Shown: positions 18,231 to 26,795, counted from the first letter of the stretch. The stretch is DNA of 64,000 nt from Myxococcaceae bacterium JPH2 (GCA_016458225.1 JAEMGR010000038.1:62001-126000); one strand, 5' to 3'. Translations and numbers: made by a program. The notes: generated by a model not told the origin, from the sequence alone.

Positions 18231-18240
18231 GCCGGGCGCT

Positions 18241-19014
18241 TCAGCGCGCGGCCACGCGGCCCCAGATGACGTCCGTGTAGCGGGAGCCGGGCTCGGGCGT
18301 GAGGCCCAGCTTCTGTAGGTCATCCGAGTGCTTGGCGCCCTTCACCACCACCCACCGTCGTGCGACGCGCCTCCCCTCCTCCAGGGCTTCGGGCGTCAGC
18401 GGCGAGTGGTCCGCGAAACGCCGCAGCACCTCGAACGCGGGCTGGGCCTTCTTCGGCTTCGCGAACATCGGATCGAAGAACACGACGTCGAACGCGCCCG
18501 ACGGCTGGGTCTTCAGGTACGCGTGGGCGTCCACGTTCAGCACGTCGATGGCGCACGAGTCTTCGCCACGCGGATAGCGCCGAAGCCCTTCGCCCGCGAC
18601 GACGCACAAGGCCGGACTCTTCTCCAGGCCCACCACCCGCCCCGTGGGCCCCACCGCGAGCGACGCCATCAGCGCGTCCTGCCCGAGCCCCAAGGTGCAG
18701 TCCAACACCGCATCGCCGGGGCGAAGCTCGGCCGAGCGCACGAAGGCATCGTCCCGCGCCCCCTCGCGAAAGCGCATCCGCCGCAGGTGCGCCATGCCGG
18801 CATGGAAGCCGAAGGTGCCCTCGGGCTCCCACAGCGTCACGCCGTCGCCGCCGACCACGAGGATCGCCGCGGCCTTCGTACCCAGCCAGGGCGCGATGCC
18901 CTCCTTGGGCTTGCGCGGCAGGAACGGGAGACCCCAGCGACGAGCCACGGCGCGAGCATCGCGCTCCAGCTCCGCGTCCTTCTTCGCGCTGGTGGTGACC
19001 GCCAGGGGAATCAC
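18241..19014 (-). CDS. RsmJ-like SAM-dependent methyltransferase
   Basis: 257 residues from GTG 19014. SAM-binding motif I reads AVLDCTLGLGQDALMASL, motif II GRVVGLEKSP, and the active-site block FDVVFFDPMF followed by KPKKAQ and VVVKGAKHSDDL. The order of DPMF and the Lys-rich block resembles RsmJ, which methylates G1516 of 16S rRNA, but RsmJ is typical of gammaproteobacteria, so the exact target is an inference. The gene lies 22 bp after the diguanylate cyclase on the same strand and is probably co-transcribed with it. The C-terminal TDVIWGRV probably forms the last beta strand. Confidence 0.8.
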   Translation of the reverse strand: MIPLAVTTSAKKDAELERDARAVARRWGLPFLPRKPKEGIAPWLGTKAAAILVVGGDGVTLWEPEGTFGFHAGMAHLRRMRFREGARDDAFVRSAELRPGDAVLDCTLGLGQDALMASLAVGPTGRVVGLEKSPALCVVAGEGLRRYPRGEDSCAIDVLNVDAHAYLKTQPSGAFDVVFFDPMFAKPKKAQPAFEVLRRFADHSPLTPEALEEGRRVARRWVVVKGAKHSDDLQKLGLTPEPGSRYTDVIWGRVAAR

Positions 19015-19036
19015 GCGCGAACCGCCACGGTGAAGC

Positions 19037-21202
19037 TCACGACTCCACGGCCTGCAGCTTCCGGCCACCCTGCATCTGCGCGACGGTGACGGACTGGTTC
19101 CGGCCATTGCGCTTCGAGTGGTAGAGGCACTGGTCCGCCAAATCGATGAGCTGCTGCTTCTCCAGGCCGTTGTCGGGGAACGTGGACACGCCCAGCGACA
19201 TCGTGACCTTGAGCGGCCCCATCTCGGTCTGGAAGACCTCGGCCATGACGGCCTCGCGGATGCGCTCGGCGATGGCCTTGGCGCCCGGCACGTCCGTCTC
19301 TGGCATGATGAGGACGAACTCCTCACCGCCGTAGCGCGCCACCACGTCGGTGTCTCGCGCCATCGACTTGATGATGCGCGCCACGCCCTTGAGGACGAGG
19401 TCGCCCGTCGGGTGGCCGTAGGTGTCGTTGACGCTCTTGAAGTGGTCCACGTCCGTGAGGACGATGGAGCACTTGCGCTGGTAGCGGCGGGCCTGCGCGA
19501 GGATCTCGTCCGCCCGCGACTGGAAGGTGCGGTGGTTGAGCAGACCGGTGAGTCCGTCCGTCGTCGCCATCCGCTCCATCTGCTCGTAGAGCTGGGCGCG
19601 CAACACCGCCTGCGCGGCCTGGATGGCGATGACCTCGATCATCCGCAGGACGTCCTGATCGAAGACGGACTTCTTGCGCGAGCCCGCGACCAGCGTGCCC
19701 AGGATGCGGTCGCCCGCCACCAGCGGGAAGATCTTCAGGGCGCCGAGTCCGCGGATCTGCGTCTCGTCATCGAAGATGACCTGGCGGTCCATCGCCTTGA
19801 TGTCGCGGCCCGGCAGCGGCGCGCCGTAGCGCACCACGTTGGCGACGAGCCCGTTGTTGTCCACGAACGTGCGGCCTTCCAGCGCCTTGCCCTGCGCCGT
19901 CACGCCCGTCATCCGGGCCACGCGGTGCACCCGTTTGCCGTCCTGCTCGGACACGAGCGTCACCGCGCAGAAATCGAGGCCCGCGAGCTGTCGCGTGCTC
20001 TCCAGCACCGCCACGAACACCTGATCCGGGCTGCCCGCGCGGTTCAGCTCCTCGATGGCGCGGAAGAATCGGTCCTTCTCATCGCGCGTCTTGCGGATGT
20101 AGCTCATCACCCGCTCGACCTCGATGGACCGCAGCACCTCGCCCGCGATGGTGGAGAGCAGCTTCTCGTCCTGATCGCTGAACGGCTCGTTGCTCAGCTT
20201 GTCCGCCACGAGCACGCCGCGCACCAGCCCGCTGCCCTCCAGGATGGGGACCGCGAGCAGCGCCTGCACCGAGGGGCCGCCGCTCTCGTAGTAGGTGACG
20301 CCCTTGAGCCCCTGCGGCGAATTCATCCGCACCGGCGCCCGGCGCTTGAGCACGCCGCCGATGACACCCTCGCCCGCGTTGAACTTCTCGCGGTGCACGC
20401 GCTCGGAGCCCGAGCGGCAGTCGTAGAGCTTCAGGCTCCGGTCATCGGAGGTGAGGAGGAACGCGGCGCACGTGTGCGTGCGGAGGCTCGTCTCGGCGAT
20501 CTCCAGGGCGGCCTGCACCGCGCCTTCGATCTCCTTCACCGAGGCGACGAGCCACTTCTCGTCCGAGTTCATCCCGCTGAAGCTGTCCTGCGTGCCGGAG
20601 CTGACCAGGCGGAACGTGCGCGCGCGCTCCTCGACTTCGCGGATGCGCTTCTGCACCGCGTCGTTCTCGGCCCGGCGGGACACCGCGATGCGCGCCGCCA
20701 GCACCAGGTGGTAGAGGCCCGCGAACAGCGCGAGGAACGTCGCGTGCGTGGCGAAGCCCATGAGGTTGGGCACGGGCCCGGCCAGCGTCACCACCAGCCC
20801 GTCGAACACGAGCGCCACGCCCAGGAGCGTGAGCCCCGCGTTGCGCGGCAGGAACGCCACCAGGAACGCCATCAGCAGGTAGACGATGGGGAACAGCTCG
20901 GCGCCGCCGATGGCCACGACGATGAAGGCCGCGGAGATGAGGCCACCGCCCAGCTCCAGGTCATCGCGCAGGTCGATGACCGCGCCCACCGCGCCGCGCA
21001 TCGCCCGCCGCCACGCGGCCATCGCGATTCCCACGAGCAGCACGCCCACCAGCGCGGCCTCGGTCCACCCCAGCGTCTGGAGGCCTCGGAAGCCTCCGCG
21101 CGCCAGGTGGACGAAGGTGGCCAGCGCGGCCGCCACCGGAATCGTCCGCACGAGTTGACGCAGCAGCTTTCCAGGCGAGGGCACCGCGGGAAGCGAGGTC
21201 AT
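19037..21202 (-). CDS. Membrane diguanylate cyclase with tandem GAF domains
   Basis: 721 residues from ATG 21202. About five membrane helices fill residues 15-175. Two GAF-like domains follow (about 225-375 and 395-545). The GGDEF domain starts at ATTDGLTGLLNHRTF. The active site is GGEEF (625-629), and an RxxD inhibitory site (RDTD) lies five residues before it, so the enzyme should both make cyclic di-GMP and be product-inhibited. The start overlaps the stop of the FtsB-like gene (ATGA), giving translational coupling with a division protein. The membrane helices and GAF domains are likely signal inputs, ligands unknown. Confidence 0.94.
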   Translation of the reverse strand: MTSLPAVPSPGKLLRQLVRTIPVAAALATFVHLARGGFRGLQTLGWTEAALVGVLLVGIAMAAWRRAMRGAVGAVIDLRDDLELGGGLISAAFIVVAIGGAELFPIVYLLMAFLVAFLPRNAGLTLLGVALVFDGLVVTLAGPVPNLMGFATHATFLALFAGLYHLVLAARIAVSRRAENDAVQKRIREVEERARTFRLVSSGTQDSFSGMNSDEKWLVASVKEIEGAVQAALEIAETSLRTHTCAAFLLTSDDRSLKLYDCRSGSERVHREKFNAGEGVIGGVLKRRAPVRMNSPQGLKGVTYYESGGPSVQALLAVPILEGSGLVRGVLVADKLSNEPFSDQDEKLLSTIAGEVLRSIEVERVMSYIRKTRDEKDRFFRAIEELNRAGSPDQVFVAVLESTRQLAGLDFCAVTLVSEQDGKRVHRVARMTGVTAQGKALEGRTFVDNNGLVANVVRYGAPLPGRDIKAMDRQVIFDDETQIRGLGALKIFPLVAGDRILGTLVAGSRKKSVFDQDVLRMIEVIAIQAAQAVLRAQLYEQMERMATTDGLTGLLNHRTFQSRADEILAQARRYQRKCSIVLTDVDHFKSVNDTYGHPTGDLVLKGVARIIKSMARDTDVVARYGGEEFVLIMPETDVPGAKAIAERIREAVMAEVFQTEMGPLKVTMSLGVSTFPDNGLEKQQLIDLADQCLYHSKRNGRNQSVTVAQMQGGRKLQAVES

Positions 21203-21480
21203 GGCGACTCCAGATGGAAGACGATCTCGCCCGGCTTCACATAGCCAAGCTCCTCGCGCACCGCCCGCTCCAGCGCGACGGGGTCCTTGCGCAGGGCGTT
21301 GATCTCCTGCCGGAGGACCTCGTTCTGCGTGGCCAGGGTCCGGTTGCGCTCCCGCAGCGACTCGACGTCCTGACGCAGGGACAGGTAACGACGGAAGCCC
21401 TTGGCATCCGCCACCGAGGCGAGGCTCAAGGCCACCGCCACCATCGCCGCCACCGCCAGGAGTTTCCGCCGCGCCGTCAT
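21199..21480 (-). CDS. ftsB: FtsB/DivIC-family septum formation initiator
   Basis: 93 residues from ATG 21480. A basic start (MTARRKLL) and one membrane helix (AVAAMVAVALSLASVADA) lead to a coiled coil (SLRQDVESLRERNRTLATQN, EVLRQEINALRKD) and the family end PVALERAVREELGYVKPGEIVFHL. This is the full FtsB/DivIC layout: a bitopic protein that joins FtsL and FtsQ to activate septal peptidoglycan synthesis. The length is normal. Its stop overlaps the start of the diguanylate cyclase gene. Fur and tlpA lie upstream on the same strand after an 83-bp gap. Confidence 0.9.
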   Translation of the reverse strand: MTARRKLLAVAAMVAVALSLASVADAKGFRRYLSLRQDVESLRERNRTLATQNEVLRQEINALRKDPVALERAVREELGYVKPGEIVFHLESP

Positions 21481-21563
21481 GAACGCTGGCGAAGGTACCA
21501 GCGGTCCCCTCACCCGCAAGAAAACCGCTCCAGCCCTGTAGCAACCTGGGAGCGCGCGGACGC

Positions 21564-22082
21564 TCAGTCCTGGCGCAGCAGCTTCTCGATGGCCTTGGCC
21601 ACCTCGGCCTGGCCCTCGATGCCCTGCCACGCGGCCACCGCCCTGCCCCACTTGTCGAGCAGCACGGTGCTGGGCAGCGCCCGGATGGGGCCGTACGCCG
21701 TCTGCCCGGCGCGCATGTACTCATCCGAGACGAGCACCGGGTAGTTCAGCGCGTAGTGGTCCGCGAACGGCGCCAGGACCTTGGCTTCCTCCAGGTCCAT
21801 GCCCACCGCCACCACCTGGAAGCCCTGCGGGCCGTACTGCTTCTGCAGCGCCTCCAGCGTGGGCATCTCCGCCAGGCACGGGAAGCACCAGGTCGCGAAG
21901 AAGGAGACCAGGACGACCTTGCCGGACAGGTTGCGGTAGTCGTACCGGGTGGGCCCCACCGATGGCAGGGCCAGCGCTTGGATGAAGGCGGGCCCCGCAT
22001 CCACGGGCTTGGCGCGCAGGTGACACGCCGTGAGCAGCAGCCCGGCCAGTGCACACGCCAGCGCGCGCCGCATGCCCGTCAT
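21564..22082 (-). CDS. TlpA/ResA-type thioredoxin-like lipoprotein
   Basis: 172 residues. The signal peptide MTGMRRALACALAGLLLTAC has a lipobox LTAC (Cys20), so the protein is probably a periplasm-facing lipoprotein. The redox motif is WCFPC within VSFFATWCFPCLAEMPTLEAL, with cis-Pro in IRALPSTVLLDKWGR. Such proteins reduce disulfides during cytochrome c maturation or protect exported proteins. The start overlaps the fur stop by 4 nt, so it is in the same transcript as a metal or peroxide sensor, consistent with a redox or metal-linked role (inference). Confidence 0.92.
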   Translation of the reverse strand: MTGMRRALACALAGLLLTACHLRAKPVDAGPAFIQALALPSVGPTRYDYRNLSGKVVLVSFFATWCFPCLAEMPTLEALQKQYGPQGFQVVAVGMDLEEAKVLAPFADHYALNYPVLVSDEYMRAGQTAYGPIRALPSTVLLDKWGRAVAAWQGIEGQAEVAKAIEKLLRQD

Positions 22083-22603
22083 GCCTCCGTCTTCGGGCCC
22101 AGGCCCCCGCTCTGGCAGTTACGACAGAGGCCGTACAGCTCCATCTTGTGCGACGTCACCGAGAAGCCGTGCTTGCGCGCGACTGCGTCCTGCATGGCCT
22201 CGATGCGGTCGTTCTCGAACTCGACGATCGTCCCGCAGCGGGTGCAGATGAGGTGATCGTGGTGCTCGCGGCCGGCCGCGGCCTCGTAGCGCGTCTGGCC
22301 GTCCCCGAAGTTGCGCGCGTGGGCCAGCCCACACTCGTTGAGCAGCTTCATGGTCCGGTAGACGGTGGCCACCGAGACCTTGGCGTCCTGCTCACGGACC
22401 TTGTTCCACAGCTCCTCGACGGACAGGTGCCCCCCCACAGAGAAGAAGGTGTCGATGATGAGGCTGCGCTGGCGCGTGCTCTTGAGGCCATGCTGGGCCA
22501 TGTAGCGGGCCAGCACCTCGTCCTTGTTCTCGTCGTTCTCGTGTCCGGGGTGAGTCATGGTCATCTGCGAGCCTTCAATCGCCCCACGGGTGCCAGCGTG
22601 CAT
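22079..22603 (-). CDS. fur: Fur-family metalloregulator
   Basis: 174 residues from ATG 22603, chosen for the strong GAGGAGG 4 nt upstream; a later ATG at 22564 would give 161. The winged helix includes STRQRSLIIDTFF and VSVATVYRTMKLLNECGL (DNA-recognition helix). The regulatory HHDH motif and two CxxC pairs (CTRC, CRNC) for the structural zinc are intact. The protein could be Fur, PerR or Zur; the sequence alone does not separate them. It is co-transcribed with the tlpA-like gene. A short palindrome lies upstream at 22649-22660, which could be its own operator. Confidence 0.88.
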   Translation of the reverse strand: MHAGTRGAIEGSQMTMTHPGHENDENKDEVLARYMAQHGLKSTRQRSLIIDTFFSVGGHLSVEELWNKVREQDAKVSVATVYRTMKLLNECGLAHARNFGDGQTRYEAAAGREHHDHLICTRCGTIVEFENDRIEAMQDAVARKHGFSVTSHKMELYGLCRNCQSGGLGPKTEA

Positions 22604-22648
22604 CGAGCCTCCTCGGGGAGCGGCCGGGCGCCCCCCGACCGAGAGTTC

Positions 22649-22660
22649 CCGTTGTAACGG
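22649..22660. promoter_or_regulatory. Short palindrome upstream of fur
   Basis: CCGTTGTAACGG has perfect 5-bp arms around a 2-nt centre, about 45 bp before the fur start. Its place in the leader or promoter would suit an autoregulatory operator, but it does not resemble the classic AT-rich Fur box, so this is only a candidate. Confidence 0.25.
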
Positions 22661-22871
22661 CATGCCCTGCTCCGCGCGAGGGGGGACCTTTCATGGAAGG
22701 ATGCCCCAGACGCCGAAGGAAATGGCGACCCGGAGTGTTGTACGCAGGATGTCTTCCCCCGGCCGCCGGGGGGCCACGCGGCCGGCGCGGCCGGTCGCAC
22801 GAACGTCCGCAAGCCCCCGCCGAGGGCTTGCGCGGTCCGCTGGCTGTTTATGTTGAGGTCGGACTGGCTCA

Positions 22872-22899
22872 TTGACACCTGTCTGGCGGCGAAGATAGA
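22872..22899 (+). promoter_or_regulatory. Candidate sigma70-type promoter
   Basis: A perfect -35 hexamer TTGACA (22872-22877) and a -10-like GATAGA (22894-22899) are separated by 16 bp. This would place a transcript start about 35 nt before the ATG at 22941. The bases after the -35 (CCTGT) are shared with the promoter at 26796. Confidence 0.5.
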
Positions 22900-22940
22900 G
22901 GCAACCGCCCTCGTAAACGAGCAATTTTCCGCTACTTTCC

Positions 22941-24152
22941 ATGACCAGCCCCTGGCAGAGAAGACGACAGCCCGATGATGTCCCTACCCCCGTGGCGGTC
23001 GCCGTGTCGGACTATTGCCGACGGGCGAAGGCCCCCGCTTCCGCGGCCGATGTTCGCGAGGCGCTTGCTCTCCTGGCGAACGAGGATGACTTCCGCGTCC
23101 GCGCACTGACCGACGTCGACCCGGAGACGACCCCGCTGGGGCCCTTCGCCGTGGTGGACATCCTCGGAGGCACCGCCGTGGGTGTGGCCGCTCAGCGCCA
23201 GTCCTGCGGTTACTACGACGTCGTGCAGGAGCTGGCGCGCGTGCGTGAGGAGAAGACGCCTCCGCCCGCCCCGGCCCCGCAGGCGCCCACCTTCGCGATC
23301 CCCGCGCCCCGGCCCGTGCCCGCGGGCGATCCCGACGAGGCGGCGCGCAAGCCGGACGTCTCGGTGGCGGATCGCATCGCGCCGCGCAAGCGCACCGCGC
23401 CGGAGCCCGAGGCCCTCCCGGCCATCGAGGACGAGCCGGGCGAGAGCGCCTTCCCCAAGAAGGACCTGCCCCGTCCGCGCGGTCGGTTCACCCGCGTGGA
23501 GGCCCCGCGCATCGCGTTCCTCGAGCTGACGCGCATGGAGGGCAAGGCCCTCCTGGAGGAGGCGATCGCCGCGGCGGAGCACCGCTTCTCGCTCCTGAAG
23601 ACGCTCTCTCACCGGTTCAACGGCTCGCGCGGCGAGCTGACCCAGGTGGACATGGAGAACGTCCTCCGGGACCACGGCCTCATGGCCATCCTGGAAGCCA
23701 AGGAGAAGGGCAACCTCATCGAGGCCTACTCCACGCACCGCGGCGCCTCGGGCCGCGTGGCCTGGGCGCTCGGGTTGAGCCCGCATGAGCTTCAGCGGCT
23801 GACGGCCGCGCTGCTGTTGACGGAGGAAGTGGAGATGGTGCGCGAGCGCTTCCGGCGCGAGGCCCTGTCGACCTCTTCCCACCTCACCCAGCGGTTGGAT
23901 CTCCTCGGCCGGGACAAGTACCTGGTGGACCTGGGCATCAAGAAGCGCTTCACCGACACGCTCCGCAAGGAGCTGGAGCGGCTGGTGCGCGACCAGCTGC
24001 CCGACGCCGAGGATCTCCACTCGCTCGCCGAGGCCGTGGGCCGCAAGCATGGCGCCCCGGGCGAGCTGGTCACCCGCGCCTTCGAGCGCCTGGGAATGAG
24101 TGAGTCGCTGCGCAAGCAACTCATGCCCGGCACTCCCCACTCTTCGCCCTGA
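22941..24152 (+). CDS. Unknown protein, disordered middle and helical C-terminus
   Basis: 403 residues. The N-terminal about 95 residues look globular (VAVAVSDYCRRAKAPASAAD, GPFAVVDILGGTAVGVAAQ). A Pro/Ala/Arg/Glu-rich linker runs to about residue 190. The C-terminal about 210 residues are almost all helical, with VAWALGLSPHELQRLTAALL resembling a helix-turn-helix and then charged helices. I do not recognise the family, and no catalytic motif is visible. A good promoter precedes it, but the ATG lacks a clear Shine-Dalgarno. It ends 12 bp before the FmdB-type gene and is probably co-transcribed with it. Confidence 0.8.
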   Translation: MTSPWQRRRQPDDVPTPVAVAVSDYCRRAKAPASAADVREALALLANEDDFRVRALTDVDPETTPLGPFAVVDILGGTAVGVAAQRQSCGYYDVVQELARVREEKTPPPAPAPQAPTFAIPAPRPVPAGDPDEAARKPDVSVADRIAPRKRTAPEPEALPAIEDEPGESAFPKKDLPRPRGRFTRVEAPRIAFLELTRMEGKALLEEAIAAAEHRFSLLKTLSHRFNGSRGELTQVDMENVLRDHGLMAILEAKEKGNLIEAYSTHRGASGRVAWALGLSPHELQRLTAALLLTEEVEMVRERFRREALSTSSHLTQRLDLLGRDKYLVDLGIKKRFTDTLRKELERLVRDQLPDAEDLHSLAEAVGRKHGAPGELVTRAFERLGMSESLRKQLMPGTPHSSP

Positions 24153-24164
24153 CGAGGACGCAAC

Positions 24165-24506
24165 ATGCCTATCTACGAGTACTCCTGCCAGAGCTGTGGA
24201 AAGACCATCGACGTGCTGCAGAAGATCTCGGATCCAACTCCCGAGGCCTGCACCGCGTGCGGCGCCGCCGGCTCGCTGAGCCGTGTGGTCAGCCGCTCCA
24301 GCTTCGTGCTCAAGGGTGGCGGCTGGTACGCCGACCTGTACGGCTCCACCAAGAAGGACGGGAGTTCCTCCTCCTCGTCTTCTTCGTCATCCACCTCGTC
24401 GTCTTCCACGTCGACGAGCAGCGGCGGTGGTGACTCGGGCAGCAGCGCGTCGTCCTCGGCGGCCCCCGCCGCTCCCGCGGCGACGTCGTCCACTCCCAAG
24501 ACGTAG
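24165..24506 (+). CDS. FmdB/RpmE-like zinc-ribbon protein with long Ser tail
   Basis: 113 residues, with GAGGA 6 nt before the ATG. The N-terminus is the FmdB regulatory-protein zinc ribbon: MPIYEYSCQSCGK, then CTACGAAGSLSRVVSRSSF. Both CxxC pairs are intact. The usual FmdB domain ends near residue 60. Here a low-complexity tail of Ser, Thr, Gly and Ala (about 65-113) follows, which is unlikely to fold. The role of the family is unclear; it is often described as a putative regulator. It sits right after the unknown helical protein. Confidence 0.9.
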   Translation: MPIYEYSCQSCGKTIDVLQKISDPTPEACTACGAAGSLSRVVSRSSFVLKGGGWYADLYGSTKKDGSSSSSSSSSSTSSSSTSTSSGGGDSGSSASSSAAPAAPAATSSTPKT

Positions 24507-24576
24507 GCAGGTGGACCTCCGTGTAGGGCCTGGCGGAAAACTCGCGAGGCCCCGCGGAGGGCCCCAGACTGGAGGC

Positions 24577-24774
24577 GTGCCCTTTCCTCCCTCCAGTCGC
24601 CCCCCTCGCCACTGCGCGCTGTGCGGTCACCCGGAGCTGACGGACGCCCGGGGACTCGGTCGCTTCCTCCTCGTGCCGGACCTGCAGGGCCGAGGCCCCG
24701 TCTGCCCGCCGCAGCGAGGTTGCCGAGGCAAGCCGACCACCTCCACGGCGGCACTGACGCACGCGGCGCGGTGA
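24577..24774 (+). CDS. Possible small zinc-binding protein
   Basis: A 65-residue frame from GTG 24577 contains CALCGHPE, then 23 residues later VCPPQRGC, a four-Cys pattern that could bind zinc. GGAGG lies only one base before the GTG, which is too close to be ideal, so the start is uncertain. It fills the gap between the FmdB-type gene and the next lipoprotein on the same strand. The Cys pairing and codon bias suggest a real gene, but there is no family recognition. Confidence 0.45.
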   Translation: MPFPPSSRPPRHCALCGHPELTDARGLGRFLLVPDLQGRGPVCPPQRGCRGKPTTSTAALTHAAR

Positions 24775-24820
24775 GCTAAAGCAGACCTCTCGCGCTCCCT
24801 TGTCCTCGCGCGGAGGTGCC

Positions 24821-25567
24821 ATGCCGACAGCCCGCTCCTTTCGACCTTCTCTCCTCGCCCTCGCGCTGCTCCTGGGAACGGGCTGCGCGTCGTACACGCG
24901 GATGTCCCCCGAGGATCGCTCGGCGCTGGAGCACCGCCTCACGGGCGTGGACGCGGAGCAGTACCTGCGCGTCTCCAGCTACGTCACGCCCTTCTTCGGC
25001 GATGCGTCCCGGCGCCTGCTGACGCCCTACTCGCCCGAGGACGTGGAGTACCTCAACGACACCCAGGGCAAGCCCATCTCGCCGGGCCCCGTCCAGGCCA
25101 CGGTGCCCGCTGGGGCGCGCGTGCGAATCAGCAAGGTGGAGTTCCCCACGGCCTGGGTCGTCACGGAGCGCGTCCTGTACTCGCCGCGCACGTGGCCGTG
25201 GGTGTACCTGGAGGTGGAGGGGGCCCCCAACGGCCCGCCGCTCGTCCTGGTGCTGCCGCCGCAGCTCGACAAGCCGGAGGACTTCCGCGCCGAGCTGGAG
25301 AAGTACCTGTCCCCGCGCCCGCTGAAGCCCGAGCTGGACGCCCTGCCGACGCTGGTGAGGGAGGCCGTGCGCGAGAAGCGCCTGGTGGCGGCCATGCCCG
25401 CGGACGCGGTGCGGATGGCCTGGGGCCCGCCTGAGACTGTGCGCCGCTCGATGGAGGGAACCGCTCGCCTCGAGGCGTGGACGTGGCCCTCACGGCGCCG
25501 CGTGGCGAGCCTCTCCGACGGCCGATTGGTGAGCGCCGAGGAGGCGGGGAAGTCGCTGCTGCCGTGA
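24821..25567 (+). CDS. Predicted lipoprotein of unknown function
   Basis: 248 residues from ATG 24821, with GGAGG 4 nt upstream. The signal peptide ends in a lipobox LLGTGC (Cys22). The mature part has a region containing YSPEDVEYLNDTQGKPI, then a small beta domain (VPAGARVRISKVEFPTAWVV) and a C-terminal segment with AVRMAWGPPETVRR and EAWTWPSRRRVASLSDGRLV, which resembles the SmpA/BamE-type GxP motif seen in several outer-membrane lipoproteins. The family is not assigned. It ends 4 bp from the convergent PHP gene. Confidence 0.82.
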   Translation: MPTARSFRPSLLALALLLGTGCASYTRMSPEDRSALEHRLTGVDAEQYLRVSSYVTPFFGDASRRLLTPYSPEDVEYLNDTQGKPISPGPVQATVPAGARVRISKVEFPTAWVVTERVLYSPRTWPWVYLEVEGAPNGPPLVLVLPPQLDKPEDFRAELEKYLSPRPLKPELDALPTLVREAVREKRLVAAMPADAVRMAWGPPETVRRSMEGTARLEAWTWPSRRRVASLSDGRLVSAEEAGKSLLP

Positions 25568-25571
25568 GAGC

Positions 25572-26297
25572 CTAGCGACGGCGCTGCTGGCGGCGCTTGC
25601 CGCCTCCGCCACCGGACTTGCGCGCGGCCTGGGCCTCGCCCGGGCGCGTGAGGCGGGGAAGCTCTCCGGCCATCACCGGCCAGTAATCGCCCTTGAGCAG
25701 CTCCTGGACGAGTTGCGCCTGCGTCTGGATGTCGCGCTTGAAGAACGTGGCGCCGCGGCCGACTTCGTCCAGCGAGCCGCGCGCGTCGCTGCCGCCCACG
25801 CAGGGCAGCTTGAGGGCCTCGGCGGCCTCGACGGCCAGATCGTTGGCCGTCTGCTTCACCTTGGCGTTGTAGCCCTCCACCGCGCTCAGCACGTTGAGCG
25901 AGCGGATGAAGTCCATGGCGGGGTTGGGGACGTCGCGGTCATACGGCCGCGCCGCGACGATGGCGGCCCCGAGCGACTTCACCTTGGGCAGACACTCGGC
26001 GGCGCTCCAGGGCTTCTCGCGGTTGCTGCCCCACAGCTGCACGGGCTCGGGGACCAGCTCCGGCTTCGGGAAGAAGCACAGGTACTGTCCTCGGTCCGTC
26101 ACCAACTCCAGCCCGACGAAGATCTTGAGCTTCGACTTGGCCGCCATGTCGAACAGCTCGTCGCACCCGTCCTGGGTGTTCGTCTCGGTGAACGCCACCC
26201 CATCCAGTCCGAACAGCGCCGCTCGCTCCAGCACGGCGCGCGGATCCAACTCGCAACCCTTGGACAGATGGGAATGGGCGTGCAGGTCGATGAGCAT
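25572..26297 (-). CDS. PHP-domain phosphoesterase
   Basis: 241 residues. The PHP metal motifs are visible: DLHAHSHLSKG at the start (HxH), VAFTETNT near residue 35, and VGGSDARG near residue 173, which supplies the final Asp in place of the more usual SDAH. It belongs to the TrpH/YciV-like branch of the family, which includes 3',5'-nucleotide phosphatases and 5'-3' exonucleases. The C-terminus is Gly- then Arg/Gln-rich (GGGGKRRQQRRR), a possible nucleic-acid contact. Substrate unknown. A gap of about 66 bp separates it from the small helical gene downstream. Confidence 0.88.
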   Translation of the reverse strand: MLIDLHAHSHLSKGCELDPRAVLERAALFGLDGVAFTETNTQDGCDELFDMAAKSKLKIFVGLELVTDRGQYLCFFPKPELVPEPVQLWGSNREKPWSAAECLPKVKSLGAAIVAARPYDRDVPNPAMDFIRSLNVLSAVEGYNAKVKQTANDLAVEAAEALKLPCVGGSDARGSLDEVGRGATFFKRDIQTQAQLVQELLKGDYWPVMAGELPRLTRPGEAQAARKSGGGGGKRRQQRRR

Positions 26298-26363
26298 GGG
26301 CGCCGCTCCCTAACAGGCTCCCTGGGAGCTGTCGAGCCTGCCGCGTGCGCGCTGCCCCTCGGT

Positions 26364-26639
26364 TCAGGCGAAGGCGTAGGCCTGGAAGGAGCCCTGCTTG
26401 GCCTGGGTGTTCTTCTCCTCGTAGGTGCGAATGAGGTAGCCCATCAGCATCAGCGAGGAAGTGTTCTCCAGTACCCGGGCCGGGTCCTTGGAGATGAGGT
26501 TGGCGCTGTAGTTCAGGAAGAACTGGGCCAGTTCCTCCCCCGCCTCCTTGACGATCAGGGCGTTGAGCGCGCCCGGATCCATCGTCCGGATGGTGTTGAT
26601 GAAATCCACCGCCAGGTCCTTCTTGGTCTTCACGTCCAC
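26364..26639 (-). CDS. Small helical protein, probably lineage-restricted
   Basis: 91 residues from GTG 26639, preceded by a purine run GGGGGAAGG. A second GTG two codons later is also possible. The sequence is almost wholly helical (DLAVDFINTIRTMDPGALNA, AGEELAQFFLNYSANLI) with no Cys or catalytic motif and ends QGSFQAYAFA. I do not recognise it. It is divergent from the small gene at 26870, and the 230 bp between them hold the promoter described at 26796. Confidence 0.75.
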   Translation of the reverse strand: MDVKTKKDLAVDFINTIRTMDPGALNALIVKEAGEELAQFFLNYSANLISKDPARVLENTSSLMLMGYLIRTYEEKNTQAKQGSFQAYAFA

Positions 26640-26795
26640 GGCCTTCCCCCTTCGCCCCCGCCCCCGCGCGGTGCTTCCGTGCGCCGCGCCGCCCCACCCG
26701 AACCGGGTACGACTGGGGAAATCTAGGCACGCTCGGCGCCCTGCACACCCCCGCCCTTCGCCCCCCAAACCGCCACGTTCCAGGAAGCCGGCTTT

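Noticed and set aside
19118..21244. 708-residue plus-strand frame
   Set aside because: Antisense shadow of the diguanylate cyclase gene.
22691..22942. Short minus-strand frame upstream of fur
   Set aside because: No coding signs; the stretch is better explained as a promoter region with the TTGACA motif on the plus strand.
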